From Salipiger sp. CCB-MM3 (GTDB lineage Bacteria; Pseudomonadota; Alphaproteobacteria; Rhodobacterales; Rhodobacteraceae), in the NCBI RefSeq assembly GCF_001687105.1, contig NZ_CP014597.1, positions 124,001-188,000 on the forward strand: a stretch of 64,000 nt of DNA, written 5' to 3'. The notes beneath the pieces are model-generated. The model saw only the letters and a list, made by a program, of their open reading frames with translations. It searched no databases and was not told where the DNA came from. Below, piece after piece: positions 52,967 through 62,572 of this stretch (its first letter is position 1; every line of letters begins with the position of its first letter). A program made the translations under genes and the position numbers.

Positions 52967-54559
52967 TCATCCCAGCAGTTCCGCTGACGAAGGGGCCGCA
53001 ATCAGTCCCCAGTAGTCACCGTCCTGGAACCAATCGTAACCGTTCAGGGTCTCTTCGACCTGGCCGCGACCATCGATTGCGACGACCTCTTCGATGCTTG
53101 AGGCCGCGATCCCTAGGTCCGTTAGAACCGATCCCGCACCGTTCGCTTCGAATGCAGCGAAGCTCAGCTGATCGAGAACCAGATAGAGTGTGTCGTTGCC
53201 CGAGCCCCCTTGGAACACATCCTGAGATGGGCCCCCACCACCCTCAAGCGTGCTTTCGACGAAGATAATGACATCATCGCCACCTCCACCTTTGACGAGA
53301 TCACTGCCCAGGCCATCGATGAGTACATCATTGCCAGAGCCTCCGCGAACCGTGTCGTCGCCGCAGCCGCCACCTAGGATGTCGTTGCCCCGGTCCCCTC
53401 GCAGATAGTCATCATCTGCACCGCCTGACACGATGTCATGCCCGCTTCCGGCATACACACGGTCATCTCCTGTACCGCCGAAGACAACATCATCTCCGGC
53501 AAGCGCGACAACGGTATCGGCGCCGCCGTTGGCAAACACAGCATTGTCCCCGTTGGTCTGAAAGTTGAGCGTTCCAAAATCACTCAGGGCAGCAGTTGTT
53601 CCGCCATCCATCACGTAAGCAGCGTAGGCACCCCAAGCCTGGTGGACGGCCTCCGCGGGATGGATCGGATTCCAGAACCCCACCTGATCGCTATCAAAAG
53701 GCGCGCCGTCTATCAGGAATTCGGACCGATCGGCGATGATGCCGAAGCCGCCGGGGTCCTCCGTTATCGCGCTGGCCAAGGCGCCGTAGTCGATCATCTC
53801 GACGTCTAGGCCATCATCGCGCAGCTGTTGGGCCCTTCCCGCAAGCAAGTCGTTGTAGAGGCCAACAGCCAGATCAGAGAGCTCCGAAGTGAAGTCATCG
53901 AGTTCGTCGCTTCCGGGAAAGAATGACCCGGCTGGCAGCGTTCCAAAATAGACCGTTGCGATACCGGCGGAGGCCAGGTCCCGCGCTGCCGCCTCAAGTG
54001 CGTCAAGCAAGCTTGTAATGACACCGCTCGCGGCTGCGATCACATCCAAAACGCTCCCACCCGGCAGATCCAGAGCGTCTCCGATCGCGTCCGAGAAATC
54101 ATTCCCGCCGATGAAGAGGACCGCTTTAGCATTGGGTTCGACCGCACCATCAGGCAAGGCCGCGAAGCGAGTGAGTTGAGCACCTAGATTGGAGTCATAG
54201 CCGGTACCAGTTCCGAAGGGCTCCTGGGTCCCGAGCGCTCGAGCACCAGCATTAGCGAAATTCAGCACCGTGTCACCGCTCACGTCGCCGGTATAGGTTG
54301 CATGCGTGAACTCATTGGTGACCGCGTTTTCGGGGCCGAAGCCGAGCGCTTGTGTTTCAGCCTGAGCCTGCTGCGTCGCGAGAAAGAGCGCCTGCTGTTG
54401 GGCCAGCGCGATCTCTTCAGGTGTCGGATCAGGCCCGAGGGCAGCGATCAGTCCCGGGAGTATCTGTGCCTCCAATGACTGAACCAGAGCGCCAAAGATG
54501 ACCCCAACATCCGTGAGGCTATCACCGAAATAGAATATCTGTTTGCCGGACATGGACAT
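52967..54559 (-). CDS. GDSL esterase with RTX calcium repeats
   Basis: The 530-aa protein has the GDSL blocks FGDSLTD (Ser14), NAGARA (block II) and GGNDF (151-155). Block V reads NPIHP (297-301), with Asn where the catalytic Asp normally stands. RTX nonapeptides (GGTGDDRVY, GGADDDYLR, GGSGNDVLI) cover about 345-456. There is no signal peptide; RTX proteins leave by type I secretion using the C-terminal end. No transporter is adjacent. It should be an extracellular lipase/esterase if still active. Confidence 0.9.
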   Translation of the reverse strand: MSMSGKQIFYFGDSLTDVGVIFGALVQSLEAQILPGLIAALGPDPTPEEIALAQQQALFLATQQAQAETQALGFGPENAVTNEFTHATYTGDVSGDTVLNFANAGARALGTQEPFGTGTGYDSNLGAQLTRFAALPDGAVEPNAKAVLFIGGNDFSDAIGDALDLPGGSVLDVIAAASGVITSLLDALEAAARDLASAGIATVYFGTLPAGSFFPGSDELDDFTSELSDLAVGLYNDLLAGRAQQLRDDGLDVEMIDYGALASAITEDPGGFGIIADRSEFLIDGAPFDSDQVGFWNPIHPAEAVHQAWGAYAAYVMDGGTTAALSDFGTLNFQTNGDNAVFANGGADTVVALAGDDVVFGGTGDDRVYAGSGHDIVSGGADDDYLRGDRGNDILGGGCGDDTVRGGSGNDVLIDGLGSDLVKGGGGDDVIIFVESTLEGGGGPSQDVFQGGSGNDTLYLVLDQLSFAAFEANGAGSVLTDLGIAASSIEEVVAIDGRGQVEETLNGYDWFQDGDYWGLIAAPSSAELLG

Positions 54560-54751
54560 GGGAAAATCCTATTCTGAAAAATGCGACGACCTTCAGTTGA
54601 TCGCCGCCAGTCTAGCACAATCCCGCGGTTAAAGCGGCCCAGAGCTTCCGTCAGTTTGTGTCCGCTGTCCTCTGAGGCTCCGCCTTACCTGTCGAATGGT
54701 AGGCCCCTTCAGCAAGAAGCGGCAGCACCACAAGTCACCTTTCCGCCGAGC

Positions 54752-55738
54752 TCAGTCTGATCCATATGGGTTCAGCTCTTCAGGCCAGCGCCGAGGATAT
54801 TGAGTTATCACCAGATAAACGTCAGCCCCCTCGAGGGCTTGCCGAGCATCCCGTATCATTCGCAAATTCAGAGTATCGATGTCTGCGGCCGAGACCGGGC
54901 GGCCTGGATCATAATAGACCATGACGAGAAACGTCCGTCCAAGCTTGGTCACCGACATGTCACGCAAAATGCCTCCATCTTCGGAGATCGACGGACGCAA
55001 TGCCCGACGCGCCGTCGCGACATATGCAGGATTTGCGCTGGCCCCTGCCAGTTCCCCCAGCCCCCCACGGAACTCTCGGACATACGAGCCGATGGCCAGC
55101 AAACAGAGCATCAGGACGATGACGGAGTCGCCCACCGGCGCGATCGGCGCGAGGGGGCCGTCTCGGAAGTAATAGATCGCAGCAAGGCCTGCACCCGCGG
55201 CGACCGTGATGACCCCGTCGAAGAGCGCTGCCTTCGCCTCAAGGCGCAGGATTGCGCTAGCTTTGCCCGTCCGGCGCCATGTGAAATAGTGGAACGCCCA
55301 GAGGACCGCGCAAGTCAGAGCAATGATCGTGAAGTAGAAGATCATCGGGGCAAAATTAAGCGGCTCGGGGGTCATCCCAGCGATGTAGTTGTATATGTTC
55401 CTGATGGCGTTCGTGACGGCGAACAGAAGCAATCCGAGAAGTGAAAGAGCCCGGAACGTTGAAAAGATCGCCTCATCCGCTGCATACCCTAGCGGTCGAG
55501 CCTTGTCGGGCCCAGCATTGATCCGGCCGGTGATCCGCCGCGCTAGTAGGGCCGACCCGAAGCCGATCAGCGAAAACAGGCCGTCCATCAAGATCGCATT
55601 GGAGTTTGACAAGACACCTGCGACCAGCCCCGCCAAGGCCATAAATAGGTTGCCCCACATGGCGACACCCAGAGACCGGCTTTCCAGTCGTTGCTTGGTA
55701 CCCAAGTTGCGCTCTGCCATCTCGTGCATCCCCGGCAT
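54752..55738 (-). CDS. CDF-like cation transporter
   Basis: The protein (328 aa from this start) has about six membrane helices. SNSNAILMDGLFSLIGFGSALLARRITG is the CDF segment that normally holds the metal site (SxxxxxDxxxS), and a second part has RLEAKAALFDGVITV. A cytosolic domain follows (GGILRDMSVTKLGRTFLVMVYYDPG). It probably exports Zn, Fe, Mn or a similar ion. The start among several close ATGs is uncertain (55738, 55729, 55720 or 55768). Confidence 0.82.
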   Translation of the reverse strand: MPGMHEMAERNLGTKQRLESRSLGVAMWGNLFMALAGLVAGVLSNSNAILMDGLFSLIGFGSALLARRITGRINAGPDKARPLGYAADEAIFSTFRALSLLGLLLFAVTNAIRNIYNYIAGMTPEPLNFAPMIFYFTIIALTCAVLWAFHYFTWRRTGKASAILRLEAKAALFDGVITVAAGAGLAAIYYFRDGPLAPIAPVGDSVIVLMLCLLAIGSYVREFRGGLGELAGASANPAYVATARRALRPSISEDGGILRDMSVTKLGRTFLVMVYYDPGRPVSAADIDTLNLRMIRDARQALEGADVYLVITQYPRRWPEELNPYGSD

Positions 55739-55815
55739 GCTTTCAGCCCGGGATCGGTACCACGGCACCTAGCTTTTACCAAGGCACACGCACCCCAGCC
55801 CAGATGTCATCCCTC

Positions 55816-56166
55816 TTAGATGGACGAGACCATCCCACCCTCAACGACGACACCGCCAAATGTCATATTCGACGTCTTCCGGCAGCTTGAAGCAGAGCCT
55901 TCAGAGACGCTCTGGACAGCTGCGTTCTCGAGATGCCGTAGTCTCCTGGTGATTTGATGTTTTCTGATCAAGCCACTTGCCGACAGTGAGAGCATGAAGA
56001 CCGCAAACGCCCCATAGATGAGCTTGTCGCCAGCGGCCTCGACCGTGACCGCGACGATACCCATGACGATTGCAACGGCGATGCTGGCGCACGTGACTAT
56101 CGTATTGGCGCGCCTCAAGCCCCGCGCACTCTCGATTTGTGCCTCCAACTCTTTCGCTCGGCTCAT
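55816..56166 (-). CDS. Small two-helix membrane protein
   Basis: The 116-aa product has a helical N-terminus (MSRAKELEAQIESARGLRR) and two membrane segments (TIVTCASIAVAIVMGIVAV, LIYGAFAVFMLSLSASGLI), then a basic tail. GGAGAC lies 8 nt before ATG 56166. The function is unknown. Confidence 0.5.
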   Translation of the reverse strand: MSRAKELEAQIESARGLRRANTIVTCASIAVAIVMGIVAVTVEAAGDKLIYGAFAVFMLSLSASGLIRKHQITRRLRHLENAAVQSVSEGSASSCRKTSNMTFGGVVVEGGMVSSI

Positions 56167-56655
56167 GGCGCCGTGTCTCCATCGTTTGGACACCATCTAC
56201 CAAGCGATGATTAAGGGGCCTTTCCCATGCAGGCGCCAGGCGACAAGTGCATAAATATTAAGCGATTATCTGGGCTTACCCGGCGGAATTCATGTCAGAA
56301 CGATGAAATTCGTGAGCAGTACGTTGCGGTCCAGATGAGAGCTTATAGATAGCAATCGTTCGCGCGCCTCACTCCTCCTCCCGAGGCGCCGGCACATGCC
56401 AAGACGGACCTTCAATTCGGTCTCGTTTAGCGTTTGGGTCGGCCCGCACTCCTCCTCCCGCGGGTCGACCCTGCTTTTCCATCCAAGCCAATCTGCCAAT
56501 CTATGGAAAAGCGATGGTCTGGTTTTCCATACCCCCTAGGATTGTGGACCAGCGTCAGGATTCGCGGTAAACTCTGAAAATTCAAAAAGTGAATTCATAA
56601 GTCAATTTGAGGCAGATTGGTAAGGGCCTGTGAGCGCAACTCAGGGGATGCGGTC
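56167..56655. other. Intergenic region with direct and inverted repeats
   Basis: No gene is convincing. CACTCCTCCTCCCG occurs at 56370-56383 and 56447-56460. The palindrome at 56502-56531 lies closer to the next gene. Confidence 0.5.
56502..56531. promoter_or_regulatory. Inverted repeat upstream of the 56656 gene
   Basis: TATGGAAAA (56502-56510) and TTTTCCATA (56523-56531) are perfect 9-bp arms about a 12-bp spacer, about 125 bp before the start codon. It is operator-like; no regulator is identified. Confidence 0.55.
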
Positions 56656-57531
56656 ATGGCTACAACCGGCACGACGAATTCAGAGTCCAGTCGTTCTTGG
56701 GGACTCCTGCGCCCAAGCAGGATCTGCATGTACGTTGGTGGGCTAGTATTTGCAGCAGTCATCAACGCCACCTTCAACCAGGAGTTTATCGGCCAGACTT
56801 GGAAAAATCTTAAAACTTGGATTTTCCCTGTCGAGCCTGTGCTGATCCCTCCTCCGGTACCACAAGTCGCCCCTCCGCTCGGAGACTTCCAGTTCGGCGA
56901 CCAACTTGAAGAAGTCATGGCGGCTATGGGAAAGTCAGTGGATCACGTTTCCTCCGAATGGTCTAACGAAGACACCCTCAGCGTAAAAGGCCGAATTCAG
57001 ACGCTTGCCGGACCAGCGCACCTCCAGGGTGTCTCACAGCCGCTGCGCGCCACCTACGGCTTCTGGGGCGGCGATCTCACCTACATGCGCTTCGAACACC
57101 AGTGCAGTGGTGCCAATGGAGCGCCCGCCTGCAAAGCCGAATGCGATGTGATCGCTGCGAAAGCTCAGTCTTGGTTTGAGACCGAGGTCGGCGCTCCCTT
57201 CCAGTTCCCGGCAGAAGGCACACCTAACAATAGCAGCAGCACCTTCGAGAAGGACCCAAGTGACCCGATCAAACGTGAGACAGATCGCATCACGGGGATC
57301 ACCTATGAAGAGCGCGAGATGATCTGGGAAGATGTCCTGACTGCTAGCGCTGCGCACGACCCCTACAGCATCGCGGTCACTGCGAGCAAAAAGCTGTATT
57401 TCACCGAAATCCTTGGGAGCGACCACGGAGGCGCAACCCCGGGCCTAATCCAACGCGATGGGATGAAACGCGATGAAATCGGTGAAGGCGTCTGCAATGC
57501 GAAGATCGAGGTTGCCAAGCGGGCCGAGTAG
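56656..57531 (+). CDS. Membrane-anchored protein of unknown function
   Basis: ATG 56656 has AGGGGA 10 nt upstream; the product has 291 aa. One N-terminal membrane helix (MYVGGLVFAAVINATF) is followed by a Pro-rich stretch (VEPVLIPPPVPQVAPPLG) and a periplasmic domain with three cysteines (FEHQCSGANGAPACKAEC). The family is not recognised. The LprI-like gene follows after 38 nt, suggesting a shared envelope role. Confidence 0.6.
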   Translation: MATTGTTNSESSRSWGLLRPSRICMYVGGLVFAAVINATFNQEFIGQTWKNLKTWIFPVEPVLIPPPVPQVAPPLGDFQFGDQLEEVMAAMGKSVDHVSSEWSNEDTLSVKGRIQTLAGPAHLQGVSQPLRATYGFWGGDLTYMRFEHQCSGANGAPACKAECDVIAAKAQSWFETEVGAPFQFPAEGTPNNSSSTFEKDPSDPIKRETDRITGITYEEREMIWEDVLTASAAHDPYSIAVTASKKLYFTEILGSDHGGATPGLIQRDGMKRDEIGEGVCNAKIEVAKRAE

Positions 57532-57569
57532 GTCTCTCCTTCCAGCTATACGCTGGGGAGGTTTCCAAC

Positions 57570-57956
57570 ATGAGATTTGTCGCCGTATCAGCTTTGCTGT
57601 CTCTTGGCCTGCCGATCGTCGCGGTCGCTGATCCTGCGACAGAGTGTGGCGGGAGTAGCCAAATCGAGATTGGTGAGTGTGTCACCGACACTCTGAAGAG
57701 GGTCGACGCCGCGCTCGAGGTCTATCTAAAGTCCGCGATGAACTCTGCTCAAGAACTCGACGACGTGACAGGGCGCACTGTAGCCGTCCCGGCACTCGAG
57801 GCCTCACAGGCTGCTTGGTCGGAGTACCGGGACGCCCAATGTGAGTACGTAGGAGCTACGTTCGGTGGCGGTTCGGGCACCGGCATCGGGATCAACTCGT
57901 GCAGGATTGAGCTCGGCCGAGAAAGAGCCATCGAACTCATGCGCTACATTTCTTGA
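57570..57956 (+). CDS. LprI-like (DUF1311) periplasmic protein
   Basis: The 128-aa protein has a signal peptide (MRFVAVSALLSLGLPIVAVA). LEASQAAWSEYRDAQCEYVG is the characteristic WxxYRDxxC of LprI/DUF1311 proteins, some of which inhibit lysozyme. Four cysteines probably make two disulphides. Its length is normal for the family. Confidence 0.85.
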   Translation: MRFVAVSALLSLGLPIVAVADPATECGGSSQIEIGECVTDTLKRVDAALEVYLKSAMNSAQELDDVTGRTVAVPALEASQAAWSEYRDAQCEYVGATFGGGSGTGIGINSCRIELGRERAIELMRYIS

Positions 57957-58009
57957 ATGTGATCGTCATGCGACAGTGAAGACACCCTCAACTGCCGCAT
58001 GATCTCTAC

Positions 58010-60469
58010 TTATAGCGGGATTTCACTCCGGTTGCCTTCAAGGGTCCAAGTCATCGGATCAAGCGTACGGCCCTCAGCGATTACTTTACCATCGCGTCGG
58101 AATTGCACTCTGCCGTAGGACGCATCCTCAACAACCAGACTTCCGTCTGTGGTTTCCGCCACTTCAAGTCCATGGTCACCGGCAAAGCTGGCTAAGTCTT
58201 CTGTTTGACCCAGGCGGACGACCCAGATGCCCTGGCGCCCCGCGAGGCGGAGCTCATGACCTGCAGACCCGCCTTGCGACATGAGCTGCAAGGGTCCAGA
58301 TGCTTGAATGACCATAGCGCCCTTCCCGCTCCGGGCTGAGGCTCTGTTTCCGTCAACGCTCCACTCGTCGAATACCGGCGTCGGGAACCACGCGTGCGTG
58401 AAATTTGGCTGAGGCGCGACGCCATCAAAGCGCACGACTGCCAAATCCCGATATTGCTGCACACGTGGCACACTTGCTGACCCGCCCCAGAAAGATGGTC
58501 GTCCGAAGCCGGACTGAACGATCTCACCTGGATGGTTGATGAACAGACTTGCAGACGCTTCCCGACCGATACGAGCTTGAATCAGCGTTTCTTGGTAGCC
58601 CCAGTCTTGCCAACGATAGAGCGCTGCGCTCCCCATCGCGGTCTCTGAGGTCTTGTAGTGGTAGAGTTTGCAGAAGGCATTTTCCCCCTGCCAGAACGTC
58701 CACTCCTGTGCCGTGTCCTCCCGCTCCCAATTGGCGATCTCAGTGAGGCCGGGAAACTCCAGTCCGTGATCTCTCAGTGCGAGAGACAACTGTGCGAGGC
58801 AATTCACGTGAGCACCGTATTGGCCCTGCCCCCAAAGCAGCCGCGCTAGTCCTGTTAGCTCGAGCGTATCAGCTACGCAAAGCGAGTGCTCGTAGCTTCG
58901 CCCTTGGGCACCGGTTATTACACCGTGATGCGCAGAATGCGCGACCATGGTCACCAGCCGGACGATTGCCGCGCCCGCGCGCTTTCGGATCTCGTCATCT
59001 GGAGCAAGCGCAAAGAGCGCGGTCATGCCCTTAAGGTCAATCGGGAAGTAGGTCGCTGAATTGAACTCAGCCATTTCAGCTTTTTCGAAGTGATCGAACC
59101 ACTCCTTCAACCGCTCGTAGCCTACACGACTTTGCTCACGTCCAGACCGGCCGGACCTGCGGAAACGCGCGTCTGGAAGTAGGTCCCCGGCAAGATACGC
59201 CGAGGTGTGGAACAGAAGAGCGTGATTTTCAGAGAAATACCACTGAACGTCGTTACCAGGCTCGTCCATCCAAAAGCGGAATTCGAGGGTCGCTGCGTCA
59301 ATCCGATCCACCAATGAGGCGGGAAGTCGGTCAGCGTAAGCGATCCGCGTCCACAGCAATGGGACAAGCGCGAAATCGGCACAATCGAAGCATTGCTCAA
59401 TTCCGGGCAGAGCCGTCGTGATGATTTCCTCTGCGCGGGCAAGGGCTTCAGTGTCCCCGACTGCGGCACAGGCCAGCGCCGTCTCAGTGTCTGTCTCGGC
59501 ATAGCGCGCGATCCAGCTCAATGCCTCAGCGACCCTATCCTGCTGAAGCTCTGGCGCCGGCCCGGTTTCACTGCGCCAAGTGACCTCAGCTCCGAGACGA
59601 GCCTGCGCAGTGAAGCTGCCACAGGAAAGTGAGAAGTCAAAATATCGGTAGTCTGCCGGGAAATCCGAGGAGGAAGCTATCCTAACTTGCGTTGCGCCAT
59701 GTGGGATTTCGACATCAACATCATCGTGGTCGTGCGACATGAAGTGCCCAGCGACCCTAACGTGACCCTGGAATCCTTCAGGGAAAGGCACCGGCATTTG
59801 CAGAAAGATGTCCTGGCCATCATACAGTTTCTTATCGAGATGCATGCCCTCTAGAGCTGCCTCAACTCCTGCTACCAAGTCATCCGAAGCTGGGAACGTG
59901 TGACTAACTTCCGAGGACGGGCCTTCGAGCCAAGTTAGAGCGATCCGGATTACAGCATCGCGCTCCGCGAGGTCTTCGAACTGCACCGAAATCTCGTTGT
60001 GGCCCTCTGTTAATTCGGCTTCGAATTCGACTTCATCCATCGCATTGCGCGTGGCTGGGGAAAGCCACGCCACAGCACGTCCATTGACGAAGGCGCGCGC
60101 GGCACCGCAAATCCCCAGGCGTAGCCGAGCGACGCCACTGTGATTAGCCTTGACAGCAGTCCGCGCCCAGCCCCGGACCTTTGTGGCCCGGAACCAAAAG
60201 CCTGACAAATCGACAAAGGGCGATCCGAAGGGCAGCACATTGCGCGCCTCTGCCCAATCGGGGAGATCTTCCTGAGCAAGCTCCTTGCCACGGCGCTCTT
60301 CGATATAGGCTGTGCGACACGGATAGGTGTGCGGGATGAAGTTCTTGTCCTTGGTTAGGAAGAAGGTGGAATCCATCTCCCCTTCCATGGGCATGTCAGA
60401 AACGTTGTACTCGGCTTCATCGAGCCGGGTCACCTGCCAGTATGGAATCGGGGCACCGGTGGTCAGCAT
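58010..60469 (-). CDS. Large orphan polysaccharide-degradation enzyme candidate
   Basis: The 819-aa protein has no signal peptide. An N-terminal beta-rich part (about 90-300) is followed by a helical region (about 310-620; QWYFSENHALLFHTSAYLAG, FNSATYFPIDLKGMTALFAL, GRSYEHSL) and a beta-rich C-terminus. The layout suggests an alpha/alpha-toroid plus beta-sandwich hydrolase or lyase, as in heparinase-like and GH-type enzymes. It lies 3 nt after kduI, so it probably produces or trims unsaturated uronates. I cannot assign a family. Confidence 0.65.
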   Translation of the reverse strand: MLTTGAPIPYWQVTRLDEAEYNVSDMPMEGEMDSTFFLTKDKNFIPHTYPCRTAYIEERRGKELAQEDLPDWAEARNVLPFGSPFVDLSGFWFRATKVRGWARTAVKANHSGVARLRLGICGAARAFVNGRAVAWLSPATRNAMDEVEFEAELTEGHNEISVQFEDLAERDAVIRIALTWLEGPSSEVSHTFPASDDLVAGVEAALEGMHLDKKLYDGQDIFLQMPVPFPEGFQGHVRVAGHFMSHDHDDVDVEIPHGATQVRIASSSDFPADYRYFDFSLSCGSFTAQARLGAEVTWRSETGPAPELQQDRVAEALSWIARYAETDTETALACAAVGDTEALARAEEIITTALPGIEQCFDCADFALVPLLWTRIAYADRLPASLVDRIDAATLEFRFWMDEPGNDVQWYFSENHALLFHTSAYLAGDLLPDARFRRSGRSGREQSRVGYERLKEWFDHFEKAEMAEFNSATYFPIDLKGMTALFALAPDDEIRKRAGAAIVRLVTMVAHSAHHGVITGAQGRSYEHSLCVADTLELTGLARLLWGQGQYGAHVNCLAQLSLALRDHGLEFPGLTEIANWEREDTAQEWTFWQGENAFCKLYHYKTSETAMGSAALYRWQDWGYQETLIQARIGREASASLFINHPGEIVQSGFGRPSFWGGSASVPRVQQYRDLAVVRFDGVAPQPNFTHAWFPTPVFDEWSVDGNRASARSGKGAMVIQASGPLQLMSQGGSAGHELRLAGRQGIWVVRLGQTEDLASFAGDHGLEVAETTDGSLVVEDASYGRVQFRRDGKVIAEGRTLDPMTWTLEGNRSEIPL

Positions 60470-60472
60470 GGC

Positions 60473-61309
60473 TCAGCGCAGCTCCGAAATTTTGACCGCA
60501 TCGACATCGGTGTACGCTTGGTTCTCCCCCGTCATGCCCCAAACGAAACCGTACGGCCCGGTACCGGCGCCCATGTGAATGGACCACGCCGGCGACATGA
60601 CGATATCACCAGCGCCCACTACCAGATGACGCGTATTGTCAGGGCGGCCCATGAAGTGCATCACCCGATCTTCGGAGGACATGTCGAAATAGCAGTACGC
60701 TTCCATACGACGCTCGTGCAGGTGCGGCGGCATCGTGTTCCAGAGGGACCCCTTAGCCGGGTCAGTGATGCCCATCAGAAGCAGGCAGGACGGCGAGACC
60801 TCAGGATGGATATACATAGCCAGAGACCGGACGTTACTCTTTTCAGCGTCGCCCAATTCCAGCACCTTGGCCTCTGAACGGGTAATCAGGCGTGTGGGAA
60901 TATCGGCCCCGGCCGGCACCGAGTTCATGTAGAACCAAGCCGGGTTTTGGGGATCGTCGCTTCCCAAAGTCACGGCCTTACTGCCGCGACCGATATAGAG
61001 GACGTCCCGGTTGGCAAGCTCGTAGCGAGTGCCATCGACCTCGATCCATCCGGCCCCACCAAGGTTTGCGACGCCCATCTCGCGGGCCTCGAAGAACGTT
61101 TCGGTCCCGACGTCTTCGCCGCCGCCAAAAGACAACGCACCTTCCGTTGGCACGGCACCGCCTACGATCATGCGGTCGAAGTGGGTGTATGCAAAACCAA
61201 GTTTTCCTGGCTTAAACATCCCCTCCACCATGAAGTTATCCCGTAGTCGATCCGTGTTCATGGCATCGATTTGATCCGGGCCAGCACCGTACTTTTGCAG
61301 CATTCCCAT
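60473..61309 (-). CDS. kduI: 5-keto-4-deoxyuronate isomerase
   Basis: The 278-aa cupin enzyme has the zinc ligands His196, His198, Glu203 and His245, matching the known E. coli positions. It converts 5-keto-4-deoxyuronate to 2,5-diketo-3-deoxygluconate in pectin-type degradation. A strong GAAGGAGG precedes the ATG. It heads the leftward operon, with LacI-type half-sites upstream. Confidence 0.96.
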   Translation of the reverse strand: MGMLQKYGAGPDQIDAMNTDRLRDNFMVEGMFKPGKLGFAYTHFDRMIVGGAVPTEGALSFGGGEDVGTETFFEAREMGVANLGGAGWIEVDGTRYELANRDVLYIGRGSKAVTLGSDDPQNPAWFYMNSVPAGADIPTRLITRSEAKVLELGDAEKSNVRSLAMYIHPEVSPSCLLLMGITDPAKGSLWNTMPPHLHERRMEAYCYFDMSSEDRVMHFMGRPDNTRHLVVGAGDIVMSPAWSIHMGAGTGPYGFVWGMTGENQAYTDVDAVKISELR

Positions 61310-61481
61310 GAGAAAGCCTCCTTCTGCCGTTCAGCATCACGGGCAATCGCCCGCGTCGTTGCATTTGAGGAAGGAACGAAATGCCGCGACCTGCACGACC
61401 TAACGCCGTACGCAGTCCTTCGACCTCCCATAACGCGTCCTCCCGCGCTCCTTGACCGAGCCTTCCCATTAGGAAAACATT

Positions 61482-61526
61482 TGTGCAATATGTAAATTCA
61501 TTGCACACTGAGTCTTGGATTGCACA
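61482..61526. promoter_or_regulatory. Three ATTGCACA half-sites between kduI and lacI
   Basis: TGTGCAAT (61482-61489) and ATTGCACA (61500-61507) form an inverted pair with 10 bp between; a third ATTGCACA is at 61519-61526. They precede the regulator start by 26-70 bp and probably bind it. Confidence 0.65.
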
Positions 61527-61551
61527 TCACTTAGACAGCGAGGCTTACGCC

Positions 61552-62568
61552 ATGGCCGGCTCCAGCCGCCCCCGCATCAGCGATATCGCCCAGAAACTTG
61601 GAGTATCCACGGCGACAGTGTCGCGAGCTCTGAGTGGTAACGGCTACGTACGTGAGGCACTTGCGACTAAGATCCGCTCGGCCGCAATCGAGATGAACTA
61701 CGCGTTGCCTGGCATGGTACCAGGTAGAAAGGCGCTGTTGGTCTCGTCGCAGGAGGCCATGATTGATTTCAAGCGCAGCCAATTCACGATGTACGTACTG
61801 GAGGGCTTACAAGAGCGAGCTGACGCTCAAGAAATCGAACTCGAGACCCACATTTACCAAGGCGATAAGGCCATGGAGAAATTACGGCTTGCTTCCGGTT
61901 CCGAAGAGGTCATTGGCCTGCTTTTGGTTTCGGTGGATGACCAGGTTTTGGACTTCGTCCGTGGGCTCAACATTCCCGCCGTACTGGTCAACGGCGATGA
62001 TCCAGAAATGTGCCTAAGCTCTGTCACTCCCTGCAATCGATCAGCCGCGACGCTCGCGACCCGCCATCTGGCTCGCTTAGGACATGAGCGGATCGCTTTC
62101 TTAAGCCGCCCCGGGAGGCGCACTATCACACGTCGCCTAGAAGGATGGCGCGATGCGCTCGGCTCCAAGGCTGAACGAACTCTGGAGTTCGACGTCGAAG
62201 ACTGGACCGCCGAAGCCGCAGCGGCCCGGATCAACCGGGCACTTGACGAAGGGCAGCAGTTCACGGCGGTTGTCGCGGCGGCAGATATACTCGCGGCGGG
62301 CGCAATCCAAGCATTGCAGGCCCGGGGTGTACGTGTTCCTCACGACATCTCAGTGATCGGCATAGATGGCCTACCGCAAGGGCAGTACATGTCACCGGCT
62401 CTGACGTCAGTGCGTATTCCTATGCAGGCAGTCGGTAGCCTTTCGCTCGACCTGCTTGTGGAAACGGTCAAGCTTCGCACGGCGGGCGTCCCCATGCCAT
62501 CTCGACGAATTGAGCTGGCATGCGAATTGCTCCACCGTGCGAGTGCAGGCCCAGTTGCCGAGCCCTGA
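61552..62568 (+). CDS. LacI-family regulator of the uronate locus
   Basis: ATG 61552 gives 338 aa with the HTH PRISDIAQKLGVSTATVSRALSGNGYV and a sugar-binding effector domain. It is divergent from kduI and converges on kduD, so it is the obvious local regulator; the ligand may be a ketouronate such as KDG. The longer frame to 61483 covers the half-sites and is not favoured. Confidence 0.9.
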   Translation: MAGSSRPRISDIAQKLGVSTATVSRALSGNGYVREALATKIRSAAIEMNYALPGMVPGRKALLVSSQEAMIDFKRSQFTMYVLEGLQERADAQEIELETHIYQGDKAMEKLRLASGSEEVIGLLLVSVDDQVLDFVRGLNIPAVLVNGDDPEMCLSSVTPCNRSAATLATRHLARLGHERIAFLSRPGRRTITRRLEGWRDALGSKAERTLEFDVEDWTAEAAAARINRALDEGQQFTAVVAAADILAAGAIQALQARGVRVPHDISVIGIDGLPQGQYMSPALTSVRIPMQAVGSLSLDLLVETVKLRTAGVPMPSRRIELACELLHRASAGPVAEP

Positions 62569-62572
62569 GACC

